From: Gliomastix tumulicola
Taxonomy: Eukaryota; Ascomycota; Sordariomycetes; Hypocreales; Bionectriaceae
DNA length: 64,000 bases
Direction: 5' to 3'
NCBI GenBank assembly: GCA_001599755.1
Contig: BCHX01000005.1
Coordinates: forward strand, 1,831,922-1,895,921
Shown: in pieces, positions 55,709 through 64,000 of the stretch
How positions within the stretch are numbered: the stretch's first letter is position 1
How the letters are laid out: every line of letters begins with the position of its first letter
The notes under the pieces: generated by a model
Told to the model about the DNA's origin: nothing
The model's input: the letters and a program-made list of their open reading frames with translations, nothing else
The model's database searches: none
Made by a program: the position numbers and the translations under genes

Positions 55709-56836
55709 TCATGCCCGGGTGAGAACCCACATGAAGAACAGCTGCACGAAGAAGGAATAGAAGAAGAGGAACTGCGTCCGCTGGTTCTTCTTCACCCTCG
55801 AGTCTGTCTGCATAGGACCGCCGGTGTTGCCGGCACTCTCGGGGAGGAGAACATATTTGAGGGACCGCATCTGCAGTCTGTTAGCTCCATCATCCAGCAT
55901 CCAAAGACATTAACATCCCAGGGGCAACCTACCAGGAAGAACGAGTTGGCCATGAAGGTGTAGAGAAACACCACCCAGCCCACCCAGCCGCCCGTCCCCT
56001 TGCCGCCGTTGAGCGTCTGCGCAATCGTGATCGTGAGGATGATGCCCACGAACTTGTACCCCGAGTACGCGATCAGGTCAAACAGCTGCGACTGGCTGCT
56101 GATGTTGAGCAGGTAGCACCCGAGCTTCAGCGCGACAATCTCGACCAGCACCACGACCAAGCCCGTCGACGCCGTGTACCCCAGCAGCTCCGGCTTGTAC
56201 GTGCCCCGGAGGCCCGCGATGAGCGTCGAGAGCAGCACGTACGTCACCAGGCCCATGACGGGGATGTACATGTCCGGGCTGTTGATGTCGTCGCGCGGCG
56301 GCAGGTACCAGCCCTCCTGGCCGTTGGCGCCGACGGCCTGCTTGCGCAGCCAGGTCCGGTGCCGCCAGGGGAAGAGCACGAGGAAGAGCTTGTTGAGGAC
56401 GTAGGAGTTGGAGACGTTGAAGTAGTATTTCAGCGCCGACACGTTGACGTACCGCCCGATCTAAAGAAAAGTCGTTCTTGTTAGCCCCCCAGCTCCATCC
56501 ATATGATAAGTTCTCGAGCCAGCGCTGCTCCTCGTCGCGGTGTTCATGTTCGCATCGTACATTCTGCTCCACGTATTCCTGCCCCTGCTTGAAGGCGGTC
56601 TGCCCAAACTGCGCCGCCACCTGCGCCGTGGGATCGTTCATGAACTGCCCGTACGCGCCAAACACATTCCCGCTGTTGGCCCCCTGCTGCTGGTACGGGC
56701 TGCCGGCGGCATAGCCCTGCTGTGACTGAACGGAGCCGGGCGGCGGCGGGGGAGATCGCAGCTGCGGTACCGTCGAGACGTGCTGTGGCACGGGATGGTG
56801 AAGCGGCGGCGACTGCGCAAAGGCGTTGCGCTGCAT
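55709..56836 (-). CDS. YIF1: YIF1-family Golgi/ER transport membrane protein
   Basis: Model complement(join(55709..55870,55933..56460,56561..56836)), 321 aa. Introns are GTACGA..TTTTCTTTAG (joining EYVEQN to IGRYVNVSALKYYF) and GTAGGT..AGACTGCAG (joining MANSFFL to MRSLKYVLLP). YIF1 partners YIP1 and Rab GTPases in ER-to-Golgi vesicle traffic. The N-terminal 90 residues are Pro/Gln/Gly-rich and cytosolic, ending in the conserved FGQTAFKQGQEYVEQN. The hallmark segments NVSNSYVLNKLFLVLFPWRH and MYIPVMGLVTYVLL follow, and five hydrophobic helices fill the C-terminal half, ending FFMWVLTRA. Length fits fungal YIF1. It diverges from the SRP receptor gene across 642 bp. Confidence 0.93.
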
Positions 56837-57478
56837 CGTGTCGTTTGTTCTGCTGGAAGATGGATGAGAAGGAAGGTGAACGGACCAGAGGGAGAGGGAA
56901 AGGTCGAGCAAGCGAGAGGAAAAGGGTTGATGTGGTCAGTTGAAGAGGTCGATCTGGCAGCCTGGGGTCGTTCTGGCAAAGGTGTTCGCTTCCACTGATT
57001 GGCTGCAAGCTCGCCTACGCCACAGCGGACAGCCACGCCTAAAATCACCCCTCGCCGCTAACGCTCCCCCAAACCCTATCTTATCGATAAGCGGCGCGTC
57101 GAATTGGGACTGCAACCTGGCCTTGCTGTTGGGAGAGTGGGAAAGATACTTACCTTAGGTAGATTGGCGCAGTTCGAGAACCGACACCACGATACGGCGA
57201 CTCCGAATTGACAGAGCCACTGTAGATACTTTTGCAAACATTCATACTACTTTTTTTAATCGATACCACGAACGTGCAACCAGCCAATCGACCTTTTTGG
57301 CTTCCCTCTCCCATTCGAGTTCTATCCGATACTATCTCCATCTTCTTTTCTTCGTTATCTACTCGCCTTTACCTTAATGAACAGCCTTGCTTCACGGATA
57401 CCTTCGCTTCTCTCTGCATCTTAATAGTAGCTAAGCCGACAAGCCACCTCCGGTACCGGCCGCCTCACCTCGCCCGGC
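56837..57478. promoter_or_regulatory. bidirectional promoter of YIF1 and SRP receptor alpha
   Basis: Two secretory-pathway genes start head to head here. The region holds a 12-base perfect palindrome CTTATCGATAAG at 57080-57091 and a second ATCGAT near 57260. C/T-rich sequence leads into the SRP receptor start. Shared regulation is a reasonable guess given the functions but is not shown by the sequence. Confidence 0.45.
57080..57091. promoter_or_regulatory. palindrome CTTATCGATAAG
   Basis: A perfect 12-base inverted repeat between the divergent YIF1 and SRP receptor genes. It contains two overlapping GATA-type cores (TTATCGATAA). It could be a factor site; no factor is identified. Confidence 0.4.
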
Positions 57479-58826
57479 ATGCTGGACACCTTCGAGATCA
57501 TCACGACCTCGGGCGTGGTGCTCTGGTCGCGCACCTACGCCTCCGTCAGCCCCTCCATCGTCAACAACTTTATCGCCGACACCTTTATCGAGGAGAAGAA
57601 CGGCATCGTCGGCGAGTCGCAGTCCGCGGCCACGAACCCGGCCTACAAGAGCGACCAGCATACGCTCAAGTGGACGCTGGTCAAGGAGCTCGGCGTCATC
57701 TTTGTGGTACCACACACACACACACACACACACGCACACCGATGACTTGGGGAGAGGGACGACACTGACATAGAACCAGGCTGTATACCGATCGCTGCTG
57801 CACCTCACGTGGGTCGACAAGCTCGTCGACAACATCAAGACCATCTTCATCTCCCTCTACGGCGAGCAGCTCAAGAAGCCCAACACGACCATCGTCGAGT
57901 GCACCAAGTTCGACGAGTACTTCGAGCAGCAGCTCCAGGAGCTCGACAAGTCCGGCGCCGCGGCCGCCGCCACCGCCGTCGTCGCCTCGTCGCCGCGAGC
58001 AGGAGCCGCCTCGATCACCGAGGACGGGATAGATGCGCTGCCGCCGGGCGCGGGGCCGCCCCTCGCGCCGGGGCTGACGTACCGCGGGCGCGCGATCAAC
58101 GGAGGGGCTGCGCATGCGTCGTCCGATGCCGCCGCGACGTCGCCAGAGCTGACGCCCGCGCAGACGCCGAATACATCGCGTCCTTCGACGCCGGGGAGCA
58201 ACCTGGTTGTGGCCAAGGCCGGGCCCGCCGCGAAGCTGTCCCGACGAGCAAAGAAGGCCAAGAACAATAGCACGGCGCCGTCGTCCGGTGACGAGAGCGC
58301 CAGGGGAAAAAAGGCCGCTGGCAGCAAGGCGCCCAAGAAGGGCCGCAAGTGGGATGCGGACGGATACGCAGACGAGGACGACGATGTACAGCTCGACTAC
58401 TCGGCGCAGGCCCTCGGTGGTACCGACTCCGAGACCGAAACAGCGGCGCGATCGACGGCGATAGAACAGGTCGACGCATCCACGTGGGGATCTACGACTA
58501 AGGGCAAGTTCATCCTCAAGGATCTCGGCGACGAGGTACACGACATCCTCGCCTCGGCGCAGGCCGACCAAGCCGCGAACTCTAAGAAGGAGACATCGTC
58601 AGGCGGCCTGCTGGGCACGGGCATCAACGCCGTCAGCGGGCTCTTCCGCAACGTCGTCGGCGGCAAGACCCTCACCAAGGAGGACCTCGACAAGGCCATG
58701 AAGGGCATGGAGGAGCACCTCCTACGCAAGAACGTTGCCCGCGAAGCTGCAGTGCGGCTATGCGAGGGCGTCGAGAAGGAGCTTCTCGGCGTCAAGACCG
58801 GCAACTTCGAGAGTGAGTCGCTGTCC

Positions 58827-58863
<37 letters not shown>

Positions 58864-59817
58864 CAAAGATTACCACACGAAGCTAACATCCACTCCCAGG
58901 CATCAACTCCCGCATCCAGACAGCCATGGAAGCCTCCCTGACCAAGATGCTCACCCCGACCTCCTCCCTCGACCTCCTCCGCGAAATCGACGCCGTGACA
59001 TCCCCGCCCGTGACGTCCCTCCGGCAGGCGCGCCCCTACGTCCTCTCCATCGTCGGCGTCAACGGCGTCGGCAAGTCCACCAACCTCTCCAAGATCTGCT
59101 TCTTCCTCCTGCAGAACAGGTACAAGGTCCTCATCGCCGCCGCCGACACCTTCCGCTCCGGCGCCGTCGAGCAGCTCGCCGTGCACGTGCGCAACCTCAA
59201 GGAGCTGACGGCCCGCGAGGGCGGCACCGTCGACATCTACCAGAAGGGCTACGGCAAGGACGCCGCCGCGGTGGCCAAGGATGCCGTCGCGCACGGCGCC
59301 GCCGAGGGGTACGATGTCGTTCTTATCGACACTGCAGGCCGGCGACACAACGACCAGCGCCTCATGTCGTCGCTCGAGAAGTTTGCCAAGTTCGCGCAGC
59401 CCGACAAGATCCTCATGGTCGGCGAGGTACGTACTCAAAACTCCCTTCCACTCTCGTCCAACTCCAACACCAACACCAACACCAACACCAACACCAACAC
59501 CAACACCAACACCAACACCAACACCAACACCAACACCAACACTGACACTGACACTGACACACACATTGCAGGCCCTCGTAGGCACAGACTCCGTCGCCCA
59601 AGCACGCAACTTCAACGCCGCCTTCGGCTCCGTCCGCACCCTCGACGGCTTCATCATCTCCAAGTGCGACACCGTCGGCGACATGGTCGGCACCCTCGTC
59701 AGCCTCGTGCACGCCACAAACGTCCCCGTCCTCTTCGTCGGCGTCGGCCAGCACTACTCCGACCTGCGCAACTTCTCCGTCAAGTGGGCTGTCGAGAAAC
59801 TTTTGAGTAGCAACTGA
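57479..59817 (+). CDS. SRP101: signal recognition particle receptor alpha subunit (SRα)
   Basis: Model join(57479..57706,57780..58812,58900..59426,59572..59817), 677 aa. SRα is the GTPase at the ER membrane that docks SRP-ribosome complexes. The N-terminal longin-like SRX domain (FEIITTSGVVLWSR to LYGEQL, about 1-130) binds SRβ. A long charged linker follows (Ala/Ser-rich, a basic KKAKNNS patch, an acidic DEDDDVQLD stretch). The N domain includes LRKNVAREAAVRLCEGVEKEL. The G domain has G1 GVNGVGKST (473-481), AADTFRSGAVEQL, G3 DTAGRRHND, G4 SKCD and the closing GVGQHYSDLRNF. All junctions restore family sequence exactly, for example NFE-S-INSRIQ and ILMVGE-ALVGTDS. Each of the three introns contains a microsatellite. 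It is divergent from YIF1. Confidence 0.96.
57711..57732 (+). repeat. (CA)n microsatellite in SRα intron 1
   Basis: About 11 CA units starting just after the GTAC donor of intron 1 (intron 57707-57779), followed by an impure CGCACACC. Confidence 0.9.
58831..58860 (+). repeat. (CT)n microsatellite in SRα intron 2
   Basis: Fifteen CT units within intron 2 (58813-58899), between the GTGAGT donor and the branch region CTAAC near 58883. Confidence 0.9.
59464..59559 (+). repeat. (CCAACA)n hexanucleotide array in SRα intron 3
   Basis: About 13 perfect CCAACA units, then about three ACTGAC variants, filling most of intron 3 (59427-59571). The variant units look like branch-site sequence (CTGAC). 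One frame of the array reads as an open Asn-Thr then Asp-Thr run, but retaining the 145 bp intron would shift the downstream frame. Confidence 0.93.
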
Positions 59818-60509
59818 ACAAAAAAAAGAAGAAAACCCCCCACCCAACGAACCAGGCTTTGTATATTTTGAAATACCCGGGCCTTTCGCCAACCCCCCCG
59901 AATCCCACCCATACAGGAAACTTTTACCAGGCTATTTATTACGTAGTGTGAATGAATAAAGAGAAGAAACCGAGTTAATCACATCACTGGACATTCCAAT
60001 GCAAGTTGTATCTAATATCAGTGTGGATTATAATTATATATAGAACATCTCAAAGACTACTCCCATCCACCTTGCTTCAACCTATAGGGAGCGCGTTAAA
60101 ACAGAGCAGCCCGCCGTCCTCAAGTCCAAGTATACATATATATATATCGATCGACAAAGGGAAAAAAAAAAAAGGGAAACAAAAGCTGCGAAAAAACAAC
60201 AATCAACAACATGCGTACTCTGTGCGAATACACACCATTGTGGTTCCAGTCTGAGAAAACGGCCGCGACTTCTCGAAGAGCCGACAGCCCACCACAAATA
60301 TATCAATCAGAAAATTCCAAGGGGTATCTTCTCTAGCCTTTCGCAATCTGTTGTGCGTATCAAGCTTCGACGCGAGGGAAGCATTTGCAATCTGTACATA
60401 TATAATAAAGAACGACGTCAAACGTTGCAGTGAAGTAACGCGGGGAAAAAGGAATGCTGGAGAGTCTAGCTCTCATGTTTCGAGGCGTGTATCGAGTCTA
60501 ATATTAGAC
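59818..60509. other. convergent 3' spacer
   Basis: The SRP receptor gene and the coiled-coil gene end towards each other here. The sequence is AT-rich with A-runs near 59819 and 60163 and TATATATA near 60134. No gene is seen. Confidence 0.45.
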
Positions 60510-63500
60510 TCAGTTCTCTTCGAAGAAATCTTCGTCGTCGAAATCGCCTGGCTGGGCGTCAGAGTCGTATCCAGTCGGTCGCATCATAGGGGGCGTTCTA
60601 GGCGCATCCAACTCGTAAGGGACCACTGGTGACTCCTCGACGGGCATCTTCTCTACTTGTCTGGCGGTCGTTGATGATCCGCGGGCCCTTCCCGAGGCGG
60701 AGCTCACGCTGCCCTGCGATGTGTATCGACGGCCCGTGCTTCCAAATGCAGTGGGCTGAGGTCGGCTGTCAACGAGGGGTGACTGGCGAACACCAGAAGC
60801 CGGAGGCGTCATGAGCCCGCCGACTTGGCTGTTGCTTCTCGATGGCGTCGCGTTCCTACCACTGGAGGGCGCGTTCACCCGCGCGGGCACGCCGCTGAAC
60901 GAGCTCTGGCTACTCTTGCGCCAGTTTCCCCAAGCAGCTGCAAGAGGGGCAACAGCTTGTGCGACTCGCGGAGAGGCGGCAATGTTCTGCGCAAGAGCAG
61001 GCAGCTTGATTGCAGATCCGCCGTTCATAGCCCTCTCGCGTTCTTGTTGCTCCATCTGGAGGTTGGCCTTGAGGCGAATCGCGGCATCCTTGACTCTGAC
61101 TCGGTCGAAGCCGTCGCTAGAAAGAGTAGCGATGATATCTTGTAGATCGCCGTGTCTCACAGCAAGAAGCTCGCGCAGCCAAGTGATCTCGTCGTCGCGC
61201 TTCGAGATCTTGGTGGGCGCCTCGGGGTCCAGTTTGTCAACAGTCTGCTCGAGCTCCTCAATACGTTGCTCGCGAGCTTGCAGTTGCTCCTGGAGCACCA
61301 TGATGGATTCGCGGAGAGCCTGGGGCGAGATCTTCTCGGGGACATCGAGCTTCTGGGAGGCGCGTCGGGCACTGGATCCGGAAGCCGACTTCTGCTCTGC
61401 ACCTGCCGACTTGACAGCAGCAATAGCAGCGGCGGCAGCCTCCTTCGAGACTTCGAGCTTCTCCTCGAGATGGTGTACGCGGTCTTGGAGGTGGTCAATC
61501 TTGGTCGACGAGAAGCTAAGGCGCTCGAGTAGATTCTGCTCAGCCTTGGAGCTCTCCTCAGAGGCGGTGCTGCGCTGCTGTTGGTGTCGAGCCTGGACAT
61601 CCTCGAGCTCGTTCTGGTGCTGCTGGCGGATGTTCTCCAGCTCGGTGGCCTTCGTGGTCTCGGCCTCCTCGAGAAGCATGTCGTAGCGTGCTTTAGCAGC
61701 GTCAGCCTCAAGCTTGAAGTTGTCGAGCTCGGCGCGGAGCTTGACGTTCTGCTCCTCGAGCTCCTCACGCACGAAGTTGACCTGGCGGTTGGCTTCGTCG
61801 AGGTCGCCCTGCATAGCAGTTCTAGTACGGTGAACCTCAACGGCAGCCGACTCGCGAGCCTCCTCGAAGTCACGCTGGACCTCGAGAACGCGCTGAGAAA
61901 GCTTGTGGTTCTCAGTTCGCAGCTCCCCAAGGAGTCCCTCCAGGCGCTGGCACTCGTTAACAGCCCGCATGCCTGTCCGCTCATTGGTCTGAAGACGCTC
62001 CATCTCGATCTCAAGTCGCTCACGGGTCTTAGCCTCGGCTTGAAGTCTCGCGTCCAGAACCTCTTGGCGTGCCAGCATAGCCTGATCCTTCTTAATACGA
62101 GCGGCATTCTCGGCAGCAATCTCGCGGGCAGCCTGGGCCATGTCCTCCTGTAGGGACAAGAACTTAGAACGCCAGTTCTCACGCAGACGCTCGTTCTCCT
62201 CAAGCTGCGTGGAGAGGGTGCTCAGTGACTTGGACATGTGCTTGTTCTCCTCAAGCGCATGAGCCAGTTCTCCGCCCACACGGCGAGCGGTCTCGTCAGC
62301 GCGCTCGGCCTCTCCGCGCCAGTAGTTGTTGTCCTGGCGAACGGCACGCAGATCAGCTTCGAGAACATTAAGCTTATTGGTCAACTCGGTCTGGGACTGC
62401 GTCGAGTTTGTCTGAGAGGCCTCCAGGAGAGCCATCTTCATCGATGTCTTGCCGTTATGCTGCTCCATCGTCCTGATCCTCTGGCTGCTCTCGTCGTTCA
62501 GCTCGCGGAGGCGAGCCTCTTCCTCAGAGGAAATGCGTAGCAGACGCTGGACCTCGGAGAGTCTATCTTCAGCGGCACGTCGAGACTTGACTTCTTCCTC
62601 TGTCTGGCCTTCGTGGTGTCGAAGCTTCTCCTCCAAATCGGCCACTCGCTGATCAAACACGCTGCGGTTGATGATCTCGACCTCGACACGGGTCTCGGCG
62701 GCCTGTAGCTGGCGGTTCAGATCAGCAGAAGTGTCTTCCGCCAGTCTGCGAGCACTGATTTCCTTATCTGCGACATCGCGCTCCTTCTGAAGTCGGTACT
62801 CCAGGTCAGCAACCTTGGCTTCCAGCTCAGCCAGCTGCCTCTCGCTGTCCGCATCAGGCTCGGGAGTAGGTGGCATCCGGCTTTGTACGGCAGTTTCGAC
62901 AATGGTCTTGAGATCCTCGCCGCCGAAGCTCGGCTGCACATTAGCCAGAAGACGCTCCTGCATCTCGGCAATGGCTGCAAGAAGGGCCTGGTTGTCATCC
63001 ACAGGCTTCTCGGCAACAAGTGTCGCCTCCGGCTGCGCCTTGTAGTGAGCAGCGAGGCCGTCCATAACAGCAACACGCACCTGCTCCAACCTACGGTCAC
63101 GGCGAGGGCTCATCGACCGACGAAGCACAGGCTCTTCATCTTCGTCGTCAGCATCGCTCTGTTGACGCTCGGCAGAGGCGCTGCGAAGTTCACGGCGGGA
63201 CGAGACGGATCGCGCAGCCTTGACAGACAAGGCGTCTTGAATAGAGGACAAGGTAGCCTCGAGAGGCTCGAGTCGAGTTGCCAGCAGGTTGCCGACAAGC
63301 TCGTTAACGCGTCCATCAAAGAACTGGGCTCTGCTCTGGAGTTTGTCATGCTCATCCGCGGAGAACGCTTCCTCCCAATTACTAGCCTGGGGGCTTTCAG
63401 TCTCTCCGTGGTGGTGACCCTCGGGAATCTGATCAACGAATGGGTCTTCCAACTCCCCACTCATTGTAGGGGTAGCCAATTCGTCTTGCACATCAACATC

Positions 63501-64000
63501 GCGTGCTGTGGAAACCGAGGCTTCCTTGATGAACGAGTCGACCGGGGGTTCAAGCTTGTAGGTCGGGGAGTTTGACACGTCCTCAAGTGGCGAATGCTTC
63601 GGCTTCTCCGGGCTCGATGGTCGCTGGCCCTGATGCTCGACAGCTCTGTTGACACCGAGGGATGGGTCGCTCTCGAGATGCTGCATAATGGCGTCGATGT
63701 CTTCAAATGTGGGCTCGAGATTCTCTGGCTCCGCGTTTGCCTCGACAGGAGCTTCGGGCTCGCTCTCGAACTTCGCCTCGTCTTCCTTCTCGACCGACTC
63801 GATGATACCAGTATCAATATCCTCTGCAACAGGACTAGGCTCCTCATACTGGGGTTCAGGGGGAGGCGGCGACGGCTCCGTCGCATATCGGGATGCAGCA
63901 AGCCCCTTAGGCTTAGGAGGAGGAGAAGCAAACCGAGAAGCGCCCAGGCCCTTCGAGACAACCCTAGGCTTGGGCTTGGGCGAGGGTGACCGCGCAGACG
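60510..64000 (-). CDS. long coiled-coil protein, 5' end beyond the window
   Basis: One frame is open from the stop at 60510-60512 to the right edge, giving 1163 codons of C-terminal sequence; the N terminus is outside. The first visible part (64000-63600) is low-complexity with Pro-rich repeats (GLGASRFASPPPKPKG, LAASRYAT), then acidic linkers (EPENLEPTFEDID). Residues from about 350 onward form a very long heptad coiled coil rich in Glu, Arg, Leu and Ala (RQLAELEAKVADLEYRL, LEEKLRHHEGQTEEEV), running about 550 residues. A short conserved-looking helix pair (ITWLRELLAVRHGDLQDII) follows, then a Ser/Gly/Arg-rich tail ending in DFDDEDFFEEN. Similar fungal proteins are often labelled 'myosin heavy chain-like' only because of the coiled coil; no motor is visible. 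The function is unknown, probably structural or cytoskeletal. Confidence 0.85.
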   Translation of the reverse strand, partial: SARSPSPKPKPRVVSKGLGASRFASPPPKPKGLAASRYATEPSPPPPEPQYEEPSPVAEDIDTGIIESVEKEDEAKFESEPEAPVEANAEPENLEPTFEDIDAIMQHLESDPSLGVNRAVEHQGQRPSSPEKPKHSPLEDVSNSPTYKLEPPVDSFIKEASVSTARDVDVQDELATPTMSGELEDPFVDQIPEGHHHGETESPQASNWEEAFSADEHDKLQSRAQFFDGRVNELVGNLLATRLEPLEATLSSIQDALSVKAARSVSSRRELRSASAERQQSDADDEDEEPVLRRSMSPRRDRRLEQVRVAVMDGLAAHYKAQPEATLVAEKPVDDNQALLAAIAEMQERLLANVQPSFGGEDLKTIVETAVQSRMPPTPEPDADSERQLAELEAKVADLEYRLQKERDVADKEISARRLAEDTSADLNRQLQAAETRVEVEIINRSVFDQRVADLEEKLRHHEGQTEEEVKSRRAAEDRLSEVQRLLRISSEEEARLRELNDESSQRIRTMEQHNGKTSMKMALLEASQTNSTQSQTELTNKLNVLEADLRAVRQDNNYWRGEAERADETARRVGGELAHALEENKHMSKSLSTLSTQLEENERLRENWRSKFLSLQEDMAQAAREIAAENAARIKKDQAMLARQEVLDARLQAEAKTRERLEIEMERLQTNERTGMRAVNECQRLEGLLGELRTENHKLSQRVLEVQRDFEEARESAAVEVHRTRTAMQGDLDEANRQVNFVREELEEQNVKLRAELDNFKLEADAAKARYDMLLEEAETTKATELENIRQQHQNELEDVQARHQQQRSTASEESSKAEQNLLERLSFSSTKIDHLQDRVHHLEEKLEVSKEAAAAAIAAVKSAGAEQKSASGSSARRASQKLDVPEKISPQALRESIMVLQEQLQAREQRIEELEQTVDKLDPEAPTKISKRDDEITWLRELLAVRHGDLQDIIATLSSDGFDRVRVKDAAIRLKANLQMEQQERERAMNGGSAIKLPALAQNIAASPRVAQAVAPLAAAWGNWRKSSQSSFSGVPARVNAPSSGRNATPSRSNSQVGGLMTPPASGVRQSPLVDSRPQPTAFGSTGRRYTSQGSVSSASGRARGSSTTARQVEKMPVEESPVVPYELDAPRTPPMMRPTGYDSDAQPGDFDDEDFFEEN

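Noticed and set aside
58758..59717. 319-codon minus-strand open frame with Val-Gly and Cys-Trp repeats
   Set aside because: Antisense to the SRP receptor G domain and its intron repeat; the repetitive peptide is just the reverse of the CCAACA array.
1..64000. CRISPR arrays, bacterial operons or prophage features
   Set aside because: The DNA is eukaryotic with spliced genes; the short tandem repeats seen are microsatellites without spacer structure.

Overview
The window is nuclear DNA from a filamentous ascomycete (Pezizomycotina, most likely a Sordariomycete; genus not determined). Nearly every gene is cut by short GT-AG introns of about 45-100 bp. The gene families are typical of moulds: a highly reducing polyketide synthase, a HET-domain relic, a NACHT/NLR-type protein, a large hybrid histidine kinase and a 14-TM DHA2 transporter. 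A tRNA-Gly with a short anticodon-loop intron fits the same picture. Exon joins were worked out by hand from frame continuity, splice consensus and family motifs; joins I am unsure of are flagged.

Left part (about 1-24 kb), a candidate secondary-metabolite locus: a squalene epoxidase (1578-3008, +) lies between two diverged copies of a ~200 bp direct repeat. It is followed by an F-box protein (3768-5900, +), a tRNA-Gly (6825-6912, -) and a ten-exon polyketide synthase (7271-14887, -; about 2362 aa; KS-AT-DH-vestigial MT-degenerate ER-KR-ACP). After a 3.75 kb gene-free divergent spacer come a DHA2 exporter (18640-20737, +) and a PaxU/TMEM53-like DUF829 hydrolase (22730-23770, -). An extra squalene epoxidase beside a polyketide synthase and an exporter raises the possibility of a target-duplicate self-resistance gene. 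That is inference.

Middle part (24-45 kb), accessory in character: long spacers, an SRPBCC-fold protein, two Dabb-domain proteins (one with a mitochondrial-type leader, one with a signal peptide), a 111-aa unknown, a broken HET gene, a BBE-type flavin oxidase with a GC-AG intron, a 1384-aa NACHT protein, a PUA-like protein, a decayed protein kinase, an APH-type phosphotransferase and a possible 47-aa gene behind a strong-looking promoter.

Right part (45-64 kb), mostly housekeeping and signalling: a polytopic membrane protein with a Cys-rich N-terminal region, an intronless hybrid histidine kinase (about 1489 aa), an Mpv17/PMP22 protein, YIF1 and the SRP receptor alpha subunit sharing a divergent promoter, and the C-terminal 1163 codons of a long coiled-coil protein that runs off the right edge.
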